Assembly: GCA_021845835.1 (NCBI GenBank) | Contig: JAJZVE010000140.1 | Coordinates: 1 to 9,295, forward strand | Reading direction: 5' to 3' | DNA: 9,295 nucleotides | Origin: Pseudomonadota bacterium | Lineage (GTDB): Bacteria > Pseudomonadota > Alphaproteobacteria > Acetobacterales > Acetobacteraceae | Shown here: positions 1 through 6,664 of the stretch, one piece after another | Numbering within the stretch: the stretch's first letter is position 1 | Layout: each line of letters starts with the position of its first letter | Notes under the pieces: generated by a model | Told to the model about the DNA's origin: nothing | Databases searched by the model: none | What the model saw: only the letters and a program-made list of their open reading frames with translations | Made by a program: the position numbers and the translations under genes

Positions 1-116
1 GATCTCGCCGCGATCCCTCGGCAGCGTCAGCAGGAACCGCGCGCTGCCGCGATCGTCGGTCGCTGCAGCCGCGTTGCGGCCATTGACCGGGGCGGGCCGG
101 CTTGTAGCCTCGCCGC
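1..116. other. left-edge region, no supported gene
   Basis: No gene can be supported here. In the frame of the following dehydrogenase there are in-frame stops at 84-86 (TGA) and 105-107 (TAG), so that gene cannot extend further left than its ATG at 117. On the minus strand one frame reads a short protein-like stretch (…RFLLTLPRDRGEI) out through the left edge, but it has no start codon, so I do not call it. A TTGACC hexamer at 83-88 resembles a -35 box, but no matching -10 lies at a normal distance. Confidence 0.4.
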
Positions 117-1553
117 ATGGAACATGCCGCGATCCTTGCCGAGCTGCGCGCGGTGGTGGGCGATGTGGGGCTGCTCACCGACCCGCTCGATACCGCCCCC
201 TACGCGACCGACTGGCGCCGCCTCTACCGGGGCCGCACGCCGGCGGTGGTGCGCCCGGCGAGCACCGGGGAACTGGCCGAGGTGGTGCGCCGCTGCGCCG
301 CGTCCGGCGTGCCGATGGTGCCGCAGGGCGGCAACACCTCGATGGTCGGCGGCGCGGTGCCGTCGGAGGACGGACGCGAGATCGTGATCTCGCTCGCCCG
401 CATGAACCGCGTGCGCGCCATCGACCCGGTCGATCTGACCCTGACGGTCGAGGCCGGGGTGACGCTGAAAGCGGCGCAGGACGCGGCGGCGGCGGCGGAC
501 TGCCTGCTGCCGCTGTCGATTGCCGCCGAGGGCACGGCGCAGATCGGCGGCGTGCTGGCGACCAATGCCGGCGGCAACAACACGGTGCGCTACGGCAACG
601 CGCGCGACCTCGTGCTGGGCATCGAGGCGGTGCTGCCGGACGGGCAGGTGCTGCACGCGCTGCGCCGGCTGCGCAAGGACAACACCGGCTACTGCCTGCG
701 CCAGTTGCTTGTCGGCAGCGAAGGCACGCTCGGCATCATCACCGCCGCGGTGCTGAAGCTGGCACCGCGGCCGGCTGAGACCGAGGTGGCGCTGTGCGCG
801 GTCGCGTCGCCCGAGGCAGCGCTCGCCCTGTTCACCCGCCTCTATCGCCAGGACCCGGCGGCGCTGGCCGCGTTCGAGTACATGTCCGGCACCGGCGTGG
901 GATTCGTGCTGCGCCACATCCCGGGCGCCGCCCTGCCCTTCGCGCGTCCGGCGCCGCACTACGCCCTGATCGAGCAGGCAACCCCGCGCCGCAACGCCGG
1001 GCTGCGCGCGGCGCTGGAGGAAGCGCTGGCCGAGGCGATGGAGGCAGGCGAGGTGCAGGACGCCGTGATCGCCGAAAGCGGCGCGCAGCAGGCGGCGCTG
1101 TGGCGATTGCGCGAGGAGCACGCCGAGGCGCAGCGGCTGGAAGGCGCGAGCGTCAAGAACGACGTGTCCGTCCCCGTCTCCCGCGTGCCCGAACTGATCC
1201 GCCGCGCGGCGGATGCCTGCGCGGCGCTGGTGCCCGGCGTGCGGGTGGTGCCGTTCGGCCATCTTGGCGACGGCAACATCCATTTCAACCTGGAACAGCC
1301 GGAGGGCGCCGACCCGGCCGCCTTCCTTGCCCGCAGCCACGACATCATGGACGCGGTGGCCGCGGTGGTGCGCGCGCTCGACGGCAGTTTCTCCGCCGAG
1401 CACGGCGTCGGCCGGCTCAAGCCCTACATGATGCCGCTGTGGCGCGGCGGGGCGGAGCTGGACGCGATGCGGCGGATCAAGCAGGCGCTCGATCCGCGCG
1501 GGCTGATGAACCCGGGCAAGGTGCTGCCGGTCAGCGCCCCGACTGCTGAATAG
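117..1553 (+). CDS. FAD-linked D-2-hydroxyacid dehydrogenase (GlcD/D-2-hydroxyglutarate dehydrogenase-like)
   Basis: This 478-residue flavoenzyme of the VAO/GlcD family probably oxidises a D-2-hydroxyacid (D-2-hydroxyglutarate, D-lactate or glycolate) to the 2-oxoacid and passes electrons to the respiratory chain. The N-terminal half (about 40-220) is the FAD-binding domain, with PQGGNTSMVGGAVP at 69-82, TNAGGNNTVRYGN at 149-161 and NTGYCLRQLLVGSEGTLGII near 189-208. The C-terminal half is the FAD-oxidase C domain. GHLGDGNIHF at 381-390 and SAEHGVG at 426-432 supply His382, His389 and Glu428, which match the metal/substrate site known from D-2-hydroxyglutarate dehydrogenases. Length is normal for a single-chain enzyme. 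ATG 117 is the only reasonable start because in-frame stops lie just upstream; no clear Shine-Dalgarno is visible. Its last 23 bases overlap the 3' end of the convergent Tim44-like gene. The family is certain. The exact substrate is inferred; the NTGY…SEGTLGI block favours the D-2-hydroxyglutarate/D-lactate branch. Confidence 0.93.
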   Translation: MEHAAILAELRAVVGDVGLLTDPLDTAPYATDWRRLYRGRTPAVVRPASTGELAEVVRRCAASGVPMVPQGGNTSMVGGAVPSEDGREIVISLARMNRVRAIDPVDLTLTVEAGVTLKAAQDAAAAADCLLPLSIAAEGTAQIGGVLATNAGGNNTVRYGNARDLVLGIEAVLPDGQVLHALRRLRKDNTGYCLRQLLVGSEGTLGIITAAVLKLAPRPAETEVALCAVASPEAALALFTRLYRQDPAALAAFEYMSGTGVGFVLRHIPGAALPFARPAPHYALIEQATPRRNAGLRAALEEALAEAMEAGEVQDAVIAESGAQQAALWRLREEHAEAQRLEGASVKNDVSVPVSRVPELIRRAADACAALVPGVRVVPFGHLGDGNIHFNLEQPEGADPAAFLARSHDIMDAVAAVVRALDGSFSAEHGVGRLKPYMMPLWRGGAELDAMRRIKQALDPRGLMNPGKVLPVSAPTAE

Positions 1554-2448
1554 CGGACAGCACCCAGCGCCCGCCCGGCGCACGGACAAACGTCCAGTAC
1601 TCGACCGTGCTGACCCATTCGGTCACGCTGCCATCGACGATGCGCCCGGCATTGTCGCGCGTCGCATCGTGCATGGCGAAGCGCATGGCAACGGTCGCAT
1701 AGTCGCGCCCGTCCTCGCGCCACGCCTCGGCCAGATCGCCCTGCTCCAGCCGCACGTCGGACACCACGTTGCGCACGCCGCGGCTCGCCTGCTCGGCCAT
1801 CTGCTCGGCGAACACGCCGACCATCTCGGGGGTGGCGAGCTGGCGCAGCCGGTCCAGGTCATGTCCCGACCACGCGGCCTGCACCGCAGCCAGAAGCTGC
1901 TCGAACGCCTGATAGTCCTGCGGCGCGATCGCCAGCGTCTGGCCCGGCTGCGCGCCGCCGCCGCCATTGGGCACGGCGCCGGGGGCGGCCCCGGTGCGGG
2001 CGAAGACGTTGCCGCCGGGATAGGCCGCCGGGCTGAACACGCGCCGCAGCAGCCAGCGCACCAGCATCACGATCAATGCGATCTGCAGCAGCAGGCCGAA
2101 GAAGCTGCCGAACCCGGTCACGCCGCCGAACAGGCCGTGTCCGAACAGCAGCCCGCCCAGCCCGGCGCCGATCAGCCCGCCCAGCAGCCCGGACATGAAC
2201 GGCGAGCGCGCGCCATAGCCGTAGCCGTAGCTCGGGCTGCCGTAGGACGGCGCCTGGCGCGGCGTCAGGCTGCGCTGCATCGGCGCCGCGCCGTAGGGCG
2301 AGGTGGGGGTGGAGGGCGGTGCCATATAGGTGCGCGTGCCGCGGCTGCCATAGGAGCCGCCGCTGCCTGCGGCAGCCATCCCCAGCGCCGGGACCAGGGC
2401 CAGGGCAAGCGACAGGACGGCGGCAAGCAGGATGCGGGAGCGGCGCAT
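1531..2448 (-). CDS. Tim44-like domain membrane protein with signal peptide
   Basis: This 305-residue envelope protein is of unknown precise role. It begins with a signal peptide (basic MRRSR, hydrophobic core to about 22, likely cleavage after GMAAA near 27). A low-complexity Gly/Pro/Tyr/Ser segment follows (about 28-80), then a glycine-rich hydrophobic stretch (86-112), a membrane helix at about 115-133 ending in RWLLRR, and a Gly/Ala/Pro linker. A C-terminal Tim44/MRPL45-type domain (about 175-303) starts at DYQAFEQLLAAVQAAW and ends WVLSAIQQSGR. This order is typical of bacterial Tim44 domain-containing proteins, which share a lipid-binding fold with mitochondrial Tim44. I chose ATG 2448 because GAGAG lies 5 bases upstream and it gives a clean signal peptide. 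A GTG at 2458-2460 would add four residues. It is the last gene of the leftward cluster, 64 bases after pmbA. Function in import or translocation is not established for the bacterial proteins. Confidence 0.85.
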   Translation of the reverse strand: MRRSRILLAAVLSLALALVPALGMAAAGSGGSYGSRGTRTYMAPPSTPTSPYGAAPMQRSLTPRQAPSYGSPSYGYGYGARSPFMSGLLGGLIGAGLGGLLFGHGLFGGVTGFGSFFGLLLQIALIVMLVRWLLRRVFSPAAYPGGNVFARTGAAPGAVPNGGGGAQPGQTLAIAPQDYQAFEQLLAAVQAAWSGHDLDRLRQLATPEMVGVFAEQMAEQASRGVRNVVSDVRLEQGDLAEAWREDGRDYATVAMRFAMHDATRDNAGRIVDGSVTEWVSTVEYWTFVRAPGGRWVLSAIQQSGR

Positions 2449-2512
2449 GCGGGCTCTCACTGGTTCGCGATGCCGGGCAATATGGGGCGGCCTGCCCTGC
2501 AGCGGCAGAGGG

Positions 2513-3841
2513 TCAGGCCCCGGCCAGGGTCAAACCCTCGACGCGGATGGTGGGGGCGTTGACGGCGCGGCGGAAGCGCAGGTCGTCGGCCGGGATCAGG
2601 TGCGCAAACATGTCCAGCAGATGCCCGGCGATGGTGACCTCCGCCACCGGCTCGGCAATGGCGCCGTCGCGGATCATGAACCCGGCGGCGCCGCGGCTGT
2701 AGTCGCCGGTGATGCCGTTCACCCCCATGCCCATCAGCTCGGTGACATAGAGGCCCTCGGCGATGTCTGACATCAGCGCGGCGGGCGACAGCGCGCCCGG
2801 ACGCAGATGCAGGTTGCTCGCCGCCGGGGACGGCGGGCCGCCGGTGCCGCGCACGGCGTGCCCGGTCGTCTTCAGGCCGAGCTGGCGGGCGCTGCGGCTG
2901 TCCAGCAGCCAGGAGGCGAGCACGCCATCCTCGACCAGACTGCGCGCCGCGGTCGGCACGCCCTCGCCGTCGAAGGCGCGCGAGGCGAGGCCGCGGCGGC
3001 GGCGCGGGTCGTCGATCACGTCGATGCCGACCGGGAAGATGCGGCTGCCGAGCTTGTCCCTGAGGAACGTGGTGCCGCGCGCGACCGCGGCGCCGTTGAT
3101 CGCGCCGGCGAGATGGCCGAGCAGGGACGACGCGACGCGCGGGTCGAACACCACCGGCAGCTTCGCGGTTTTCGGCCGCGTCGGGTTGAGCCGCGTCACC
3201 GCGCGTTCCCCCGCGGTGCGGCCGATCGCGGCGGCGTCCTCCAGGTCGGCGAGATGCACGGCACTGCTGTAGTCGTAGTCGCGCTGCATCGCCGTGCCGG
3301 TGCCGGCCAGCGCGGTCGCCGAGATCGAATGGCTGGTGCGCACGTACCCGGCTGCGAACCCCGCGGAGGTCGCCAGCGCCACCTCCATGCGGCCGAACCC
3401 GGCCTCCGCCCCCTCGCTGTTGGTGACGCCGCGCACCGCCAGCGCCGCCGCCTCCGCCGCCGCGGCGCGGGCGATCAGCGCCGCGGCGTCCGGCTCCGCC
3501 GGGTCGCAGAGGTCGAGCGGCGCCGCATCGACCGCCTGCGCCTCCTCCGCCAGCCCCGCATAGGGATCCGCCGGCACCACCCGCGCCATCGCCACCGCCC
3601 GCTCCGCCAGCGCGGCAAAGCCCGCCGGATCGACGGCGGTGGAGGAGACGATGGCGGCACGCTGGCCGACGAACACGCGCAGGCCGAGGTCGCGCCCCTC
3701 CGAGCGTTCCAGATGCTCGGTGCGGCCGAGCCGCCGCTGCACCGACAGCGAGGTGCCGGCCACCAGCACCGCATCCGCGGCATCCGCCCCGGCGGCGCGC
3801 GCGCGGGCGATCAGGGCGGCAAGCAGGTCGAGATGGGTCAT
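2513..3841 (-). CDS. pmbA: PmbA/TldE family protein (peptidase U62/M103 regulatory-type subunit)
   Basis: This 442-residue cytoplasmic protein belongs to the TldD/TldE family. In the characterised pairs, TldD and TldE (PmbA) form a protease that trims unfolded or ribosomally made peptides such as microcin B17 and CcdA; TldD carries the HExxxH zinc motif and TldE does not. No HExxxH is visible here. The C-terminal block has the TldE-like TELMGMGVNGITGDYSRGAA (368-387) followed by GFMIRDGAI, and DGEGVPT at 291-297 is another family signature, so TldE rather than TldD is the better call. Length is normal (E. coli PmbA is about 450). ATG 3841 is the first start after the upstream peptidase's stop, 29 bases away. 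No good Shine-Dalgarno precedes it, and the gap is unusually AT-rich. The reading frame stays open far upstream through the M16 gene, but that is a GC-bias effect and not part of the protein. A tldD partner is not in the window. Confidence 0.93.
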   Translation of the reverse strand: MTHLDLLAALIARARAAGADAADAVLVAGTSLSVQRRLGRTEHLERSEGRDLGLRVFVGQRAAIVSSTAVDPAGFAALAERAVAMARVVPADPYAGLAEEAQAVDAAPLDLCDPAEPDAAALIARAAAAEAAALAVRGVTNSEGAEAGFGRMEVALATSAGFAAGYVRTSHSISATALAGTGTAMQRDYDYSSAVHLADLEDAAAIGRTAGERAVTRLNPTRPKTAKLPVVFDPRVASSLLGHLAGAINGAAVARGTTFLRDKLGSRIFPVGIDVIDDPRRRRGLASRAFDGEGVPTAARSLVEDGVLASWLLDSRSARQLGLKTTGHAVRGTGGPPSPAASNLHLRPGALSPAALMSDIAEGLYVTELMGMGVNGITGDYSRGAAGFMIRDGAIAEPVAEVTIAGHLLDMFAHLIPADDLRFRRAVNAPTIRVEGLTLAGA

Positions 3842-3870
3842 GATATTAACGCAGCTTGCTTCAACAATTG

Positions 3871-5145
3871 CTAAGCCGCCAGCCGGTCCGCGATCGCCGG
3901 CAGCGCCGGGACGCGCTCGGCCGGGCCGAGGGCGGCGAGCGTGGGGGCGCCGCGGAACTGGCGGGCGGCGGCGCGCTGCACGTCGGCGATCGTCACCGCG
4001 TTGATCTTCGCCACCGTCTCCGCGGTCGGGATGATGCGGCCGAACACCTGCAACTGCCGCGCCAGCTGCTCGCAGCGGCTGCCGGTGCTCTCCAGCGACA
4101 TCAGCAGCCCGGCCTTCGCCTGCGCCCGCGCCCGCGCCAGTTCCGGCTCGGTCACGTCGCGCTGCACCTTCAGCAGTTCCTCCAGCGTCACCGGCATCAG
4201 CTCCGCCGCCTCGCGCTCGCCGGTGCCGGCATAGATGCCGAACAGCCCGCCATCCGCCGCCGGCGCGCTGAAGGCGTAGATCGAATAGACCAGGCCGCGC
4301 TTCTCCCGCACCTCCTGGAACAGCCGCGACGACATCCCGCCGCCGAGCACGGTGGCGAGCATCATGGTCGGGTAAAAATCCGGGTCCGCATAGGCGACCG
4401 AGGGGAAGCCGAGCACGATATGCACCTGGTCGAGGTCGCGGTCCTCGCGGAACTCGCCGCCGCTGTAGCGGCCCGGTTCCGCCACCGGGACGGCGTGGCC
4501 GGGCAGGTCGGCGAAGTGCTCGGCGACCAGCGCCACCACCCGGTCGTGGTCGAGGTTGCCGGCGGCGGCGACCACCGTGTTCGCGGTCGTGTAGTGGCGG
4601 CGCATGTAGCCGGTCAGCGCCGCGCGCTGCATCCCCCGGATCACCTGCTCGCGGCCCAGCGTCGGGCGGCCCATCGGCTGGCCGGGGTAGGCGGTTTCCT
4701 GGAAATGGTCGAAGATGATGTCGTCCGGCGTGTCGTTGGCCTGCCCGATCTCCTGCAAAATCACGCCGCGCTCGCGCTCCAGCTCCTCGGGGTCGAAGGC
4801 GGAGTGGGTCAGGATGTCGCCGATGATGTCGGCGGCCAACGGGGTGTCCTCCTTCAGCACCTTGACGTAGAAGGCGGTCTGCTCGCGCGCCGTGTAGGCG
4901 TTGATCTGCCCGCCGACGGCGTCGATCTCCTCGGCGATGGCGGCGGCCGAGCGGCGCTCGGTGCCCTTGAAGGCCATGTGTTCGAGGAAGTGGGAAACGC
5001 CGTTCTCGGCTTCCGTCTCGTGGCGGGTGCCGGCGGCGACATAGGCGCCGAAGGACACCGTCTCCACCCGCTCCATGCGTTCGGTCACCACGGTCAGGCC
5101 GGACGGCAGGCGGGTCAGGCGGATCGCCGCCGATGGGTCGTTCAT
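3871..5145 (-). CDS. M16 family zinc peptidase (mitochondrial processing peptidase-like)
   Basis: This 424-residue zinc metallopeptidase of the pitrilysin/MPP family degrades or processes peptides. The inverted zinc motif is intact: HFLEH at 52-56 (ligands His52 and His56, catalytic Glu55). A Glu132 lies in ERGVILQEI, 80 residues after His52, the same distance as between the zinc ligands of yeast beta-MPP. The conserved C-terminal-half signature GGGMSSRLFQEVREKRGLVY (268-287) is present, so this is the catalytic type and not an inactive alpha-like subunit. There is no signal peptide, so it is probably cytoplasmic. Its ATG overlaps the thrC stop as ATGA, and a strong AGAGGA Shine-Dalgarno sits at 5158-5153 inside the end of thrC, 7 bases before the start. 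Both support translational coupling. A thrC-M16 pairing is common in alphaproteobacteria. The substrate is unknown. Confidence 0.95.
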   Translation of the reverse strand: MNDPSAAIRLTRLPSGLTVVTERMERVETVSFGAYVAAGTRHETEAENGVSHFLEHMAFKGTERRSAAAIAEEIDAVGGQINAYTAREQTAFYVKVLKEDTPLAADIIGDILTHSAFDPEELERERGVILQEIGQANDTPDDIIFDHFQETAYPGQPMGRPTLGREQVIRGMQRAALTGYMRRHYTTANTVVAAAGNLDHDRVVALVAEHFADLPGHAVPVAEPGRYSGGEFREDRDLDQVHIVLGFPSVAYADPDFYPTMMLATVLGGGMSSRLFQEVREKRGLVYSIYAFSAPAADGGLFGIYAGTGEREAAELMPVTLEELLKVQRDVTEPELARARAQAKAGLLMSLESTGSRCEQLARQLQVFGRIIPTAETVAKINAVTIADVQRAAARQFRGAPTLAALGPAERVPALPAIADRLAA

Positions 5146-5158
5146 ACAGCATTCCTCT
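5142..5158 (-). promoter_or_regulatory. ATGA stop-start overlap with strong internal Shine-Dalgarno (thrC/M16)
   Basis: The peptidase ATG (5145-5143) and the thrC stop TGA (5144-5142) overlap as ATGA. An AGAGGA Shine-Dalgarno at 5158-5153 lies within the last codons of thrC with a 7-base spacer. This arrangement fixes the peptidase start and suggests coupled translation of the two proteins. Confidence 0.85.
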
Positions 5159-6545
5159 GGACGGTGGCGCGCACCAGCGCCTCGACGGCGGCGAGGTCGT
5201 TGGGCGCGCGCGTGTAACGCTCGGGACGCTCATATAGGTCGGCGAGACGCGGCGGCAGAGGGGGCCGGGTGCCGATCGCCTGCGCCATCGCGTCCGGGAA
5301 TTTCGCCGGATGCGCGGTCGCGACGGCGACCATCGGCGCGCCGCCGGGGCAGGGATGCGCGCGCGCCGCGGCGATGCCGACCGCCGAGTGCGGGTCCGCG
5401 ACATAGCCGGACGCCGCGTGCAGCCGGCGGATTTCCGCCAGCGTCGCCGCGTCGTCGAGGCGGAAGCCGTGGAACAGCGCGCGCACGCGGTGCCACAGCG
5501 CCGGCGGGATCGGCATCCGCCCCTCGGCGCGGAACCGCGCCATCATGGCCGCGGTCGCCGCCGGGTCGCGGTCCAGCAGCTCGAACAGCAGCCGCTCGAA
5601 ATTGGAGCTGACCTGGATGTCCATGCTGGGCGACAGGCTGGGTGCCACGCCCTGCACGCTCATGTCGTTGGCATCGAGGAAGCGGTACAGGATGTCGTTG
5701 CGGTTGGAGCCGACCACCAGCCGCGCCACCGGCAGCCCCATGCGCCGCGCCACCCAGGCGGCCAGCACGTTGCCGAAATTGCCGGTCGGCACGGCGAACG
5801 CCACCTCGCGGTCCGGCGCCCCAAGCGCCAGCGCGGCGGCGACGTAGTACGGCACCTGCGCCGCCACCCGCGCCCAGTTGATCGAGTTGACGGCCGAAAG
5901 GTGCATCTCGGCGCGGAACGGCGCGTCCGCGAACATCGCCTTCACGAGGTCCTGGCAGTCGTCGAAGGTGCCGGCGACGGCGATGTTGCCGACGTTGGGC
6001 GTCAGCACCGTGGTCATCTGCCGCCGCTGCACCTCGCTGGTGCGCCCGTCGGGGTGGAGAATGACGACGTCGGCGCGCGCCCGCCCGGCGAACGCCTCGA
6101 TCGCGGCCGAGCCGGTGTCGCCCGACGTGGCGCCGACGATGGCGACGCGGGCGTCGCGCCCGGTCAGCACATGGTCGAACAGGCGGCCGAGCACCTGCAT
6201 CGCCATGTCCTTGAAGGCGAGCGTCGGGCCGTGGAACAGTTCCTGCACGAACAGGTTGTGCTCGATCTGCACGATCGGCGCGACCGCCGCGTGGCCGAAG
6301 CCGGCATAGGCGTCGCGGCAGATCGCGGCGAGGGTTTCGAACGGGATGCAGCCGGCGACGAAGGGCTGCATCACCCAGGCGGCGATCTCGGCATACGGCT
6401 TGCCGCGCAGCGCGCGCCAGTCGGCGGCGGAGAACTCCGGCCAGTGTTCCGGCACATAGAGGCCGCCATCTTCGGCGAGGCCGGCCAGCAGCACGCCGGC
6501 AAAATCGCGCACGGGCGCGTGCCCGCGGGTGGAGACGTAGCGCAT
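5142..6545 (-). CDS. thrC: threonine synthase
   Basis: This 467-residue PLP enzyme converts O-phospho-L-homoserine to L-threonine and phosphate, the last step of threonine biosynthesis. The N-terminus MRYVSTRGHAPVRDFAGVLL and EDGGLYVP (25-32) are typical of the long, E. coli/fungal-type synthases. The PLP lysine is Lys112 in GPTLAFKDMAMQ (106-117). SGDTGSAAI (141-149) and AVPTGNFGNV (251-260) bind the cofactor phosphate and active-site groups, and SPSMDIQVSSNFERLLFELL (305-324) is a signature of this subclass. Length is full. ATG 6545 is chosen because it starts exactly at the conserved N-terminus. A modest CAGGG lies about 8 bases upstream, inside a possible hairpin (see the inverted repeat at 6546-6626). 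It is the first gene of the leftward cluster and overlaps the M16 gene by 4 bases. No homoserine pathway genes are nearby. Confidence 0.97.
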   Translation of the reverse strand: MRYVSTRGHAPVRDFAGVLLAGLAEDGGLYVPEHWPEFSAADWRALRGKPYAEIAAWVMQPFVAGCIPFETLAAICRDAYAGFGHAAVAPIVQIEHNLFVQELFHGPTLAFKDMAMQVLGRLFDHVLTGRDARVAIVGATSGDTGSAAIEAFAGRARADVVILHPDGRTSEVQRRQMTTVLTPNVGNIAVAGTFDDCQDLVKAMFADAPFRAEMHLSAVNSINWARVAAQVPYYVAAALALGAPDREVAFAVPTGNFGNVLAAWVARRMGLPVARLVVGSNRNDILYRFLDANDMSVQGVAPSLSPSMDIQVSSNFERLLFELLDRDPAATAAMMARFRAEGRMPIPPALWHRVRALFHGFRLDDAATLAEIRRLHAASGYVADPHSAVGIAAARAHPCPGGAPMVAVATAHPAKFPDAMAQAIGTRPPLPPRLADLYERPERYTRAPNDLAAVEALVRATVQRNAV

Positions 6546-6626
6546 GCGCCGGACCCTGCTGCTCGACGGTGATGCCGCGATTGATGGGCCGAACCGGCGC
6601 GCGGGGCAACGGGGACGGTCCGGCGC
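6546..6626. repeat. 10-bp perfect inverted repeat flanking the thrC leader
   Basis: GCGCCGGACC at 6546-6555 and GGTCCGGCGC at 6617-6626 are exact reverse complements, separated by 61 bases. On the thrC transcript the second arm abuts the ATG directly and includes part of the likely Shine-Dalgarno (CAGGGTCC). Pairing of the arms in RNA could hide the thrC ribosome-binding site. The repeat is seen directly; the regulatory role is inference, and GC-rich DNA gives such repeats by chance more often than average DNA. Confidence 0.5.
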
Positions 6627-6652
6627 CGTTAAAGCCGCGGCTGCATTCGTGG

Positions 6653-6658
6653 CGAGGA
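6653..6658 (+). promoter_or_regulatory. ribosome-binding site of the GDSL hydrolase
   Basis: CGAGGA ends 6 bases before ATG 6665. It decides the start against a GTG at 6569 in the same frame, which would add 32 residues of poorly structured sequence within the divergent promoter region. Confidence 0.75.
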
Positions 6659-6664
6659 CGCATC

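Larger units (their letters stand above)
6546..6664. promoter_or_regulatory. divergent intergenic region between thrC and the GDSL hydrolase
   Basis: These 119 bases separate two outward-facing genes and should hold both promoters. I could not find a convincing -35/-10 pair for either direction. A TTAAAG at 6629-6634 could be a weak -10 for the rightward gene, and a TTGCCC on the minus strand could be a -35 for thrC, but both are weak. A clear 10-bp inverted repeat is present and listed separately. There is no obvious leader peptide rich in threonine or isoleucine codons, so classical thr attenuation is not supported. Confidence 0.45.

Noticed and set aside
1..85. minus-strand text resembling the end of a sensor kinase ATPase domain (RFLLTLP)
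   Set aside because: It would need to be read out of the left edge from a start inside 1-116, but no start codon is in frame and the resemblance is a few residues only.
27..1589. 520-codon open frame on the minus strand opposite the dehydrogenase
   Set aside because: Its translation is Arg/His/Ala-rich low-complexity text with no domain, and it lies exactly antisense to a gene with strong family motifs. Long antisense frames are expected at this GC.
3842..5404. upstream extension of the pmbA frame through the M16 gene, giving a 963-residue fusion-like protein
   Set aside because: The extension is Arg-rich shadow text out of frame with the intact M16 gene, and PmbA homologues start at about the ATG at 3841.
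6546..6664. threonine attenuator leader peptide upstream of thrC
   Set aside because: I found no short frame rich in Thr/Ile codons followed by alternative hairpins and a T run.
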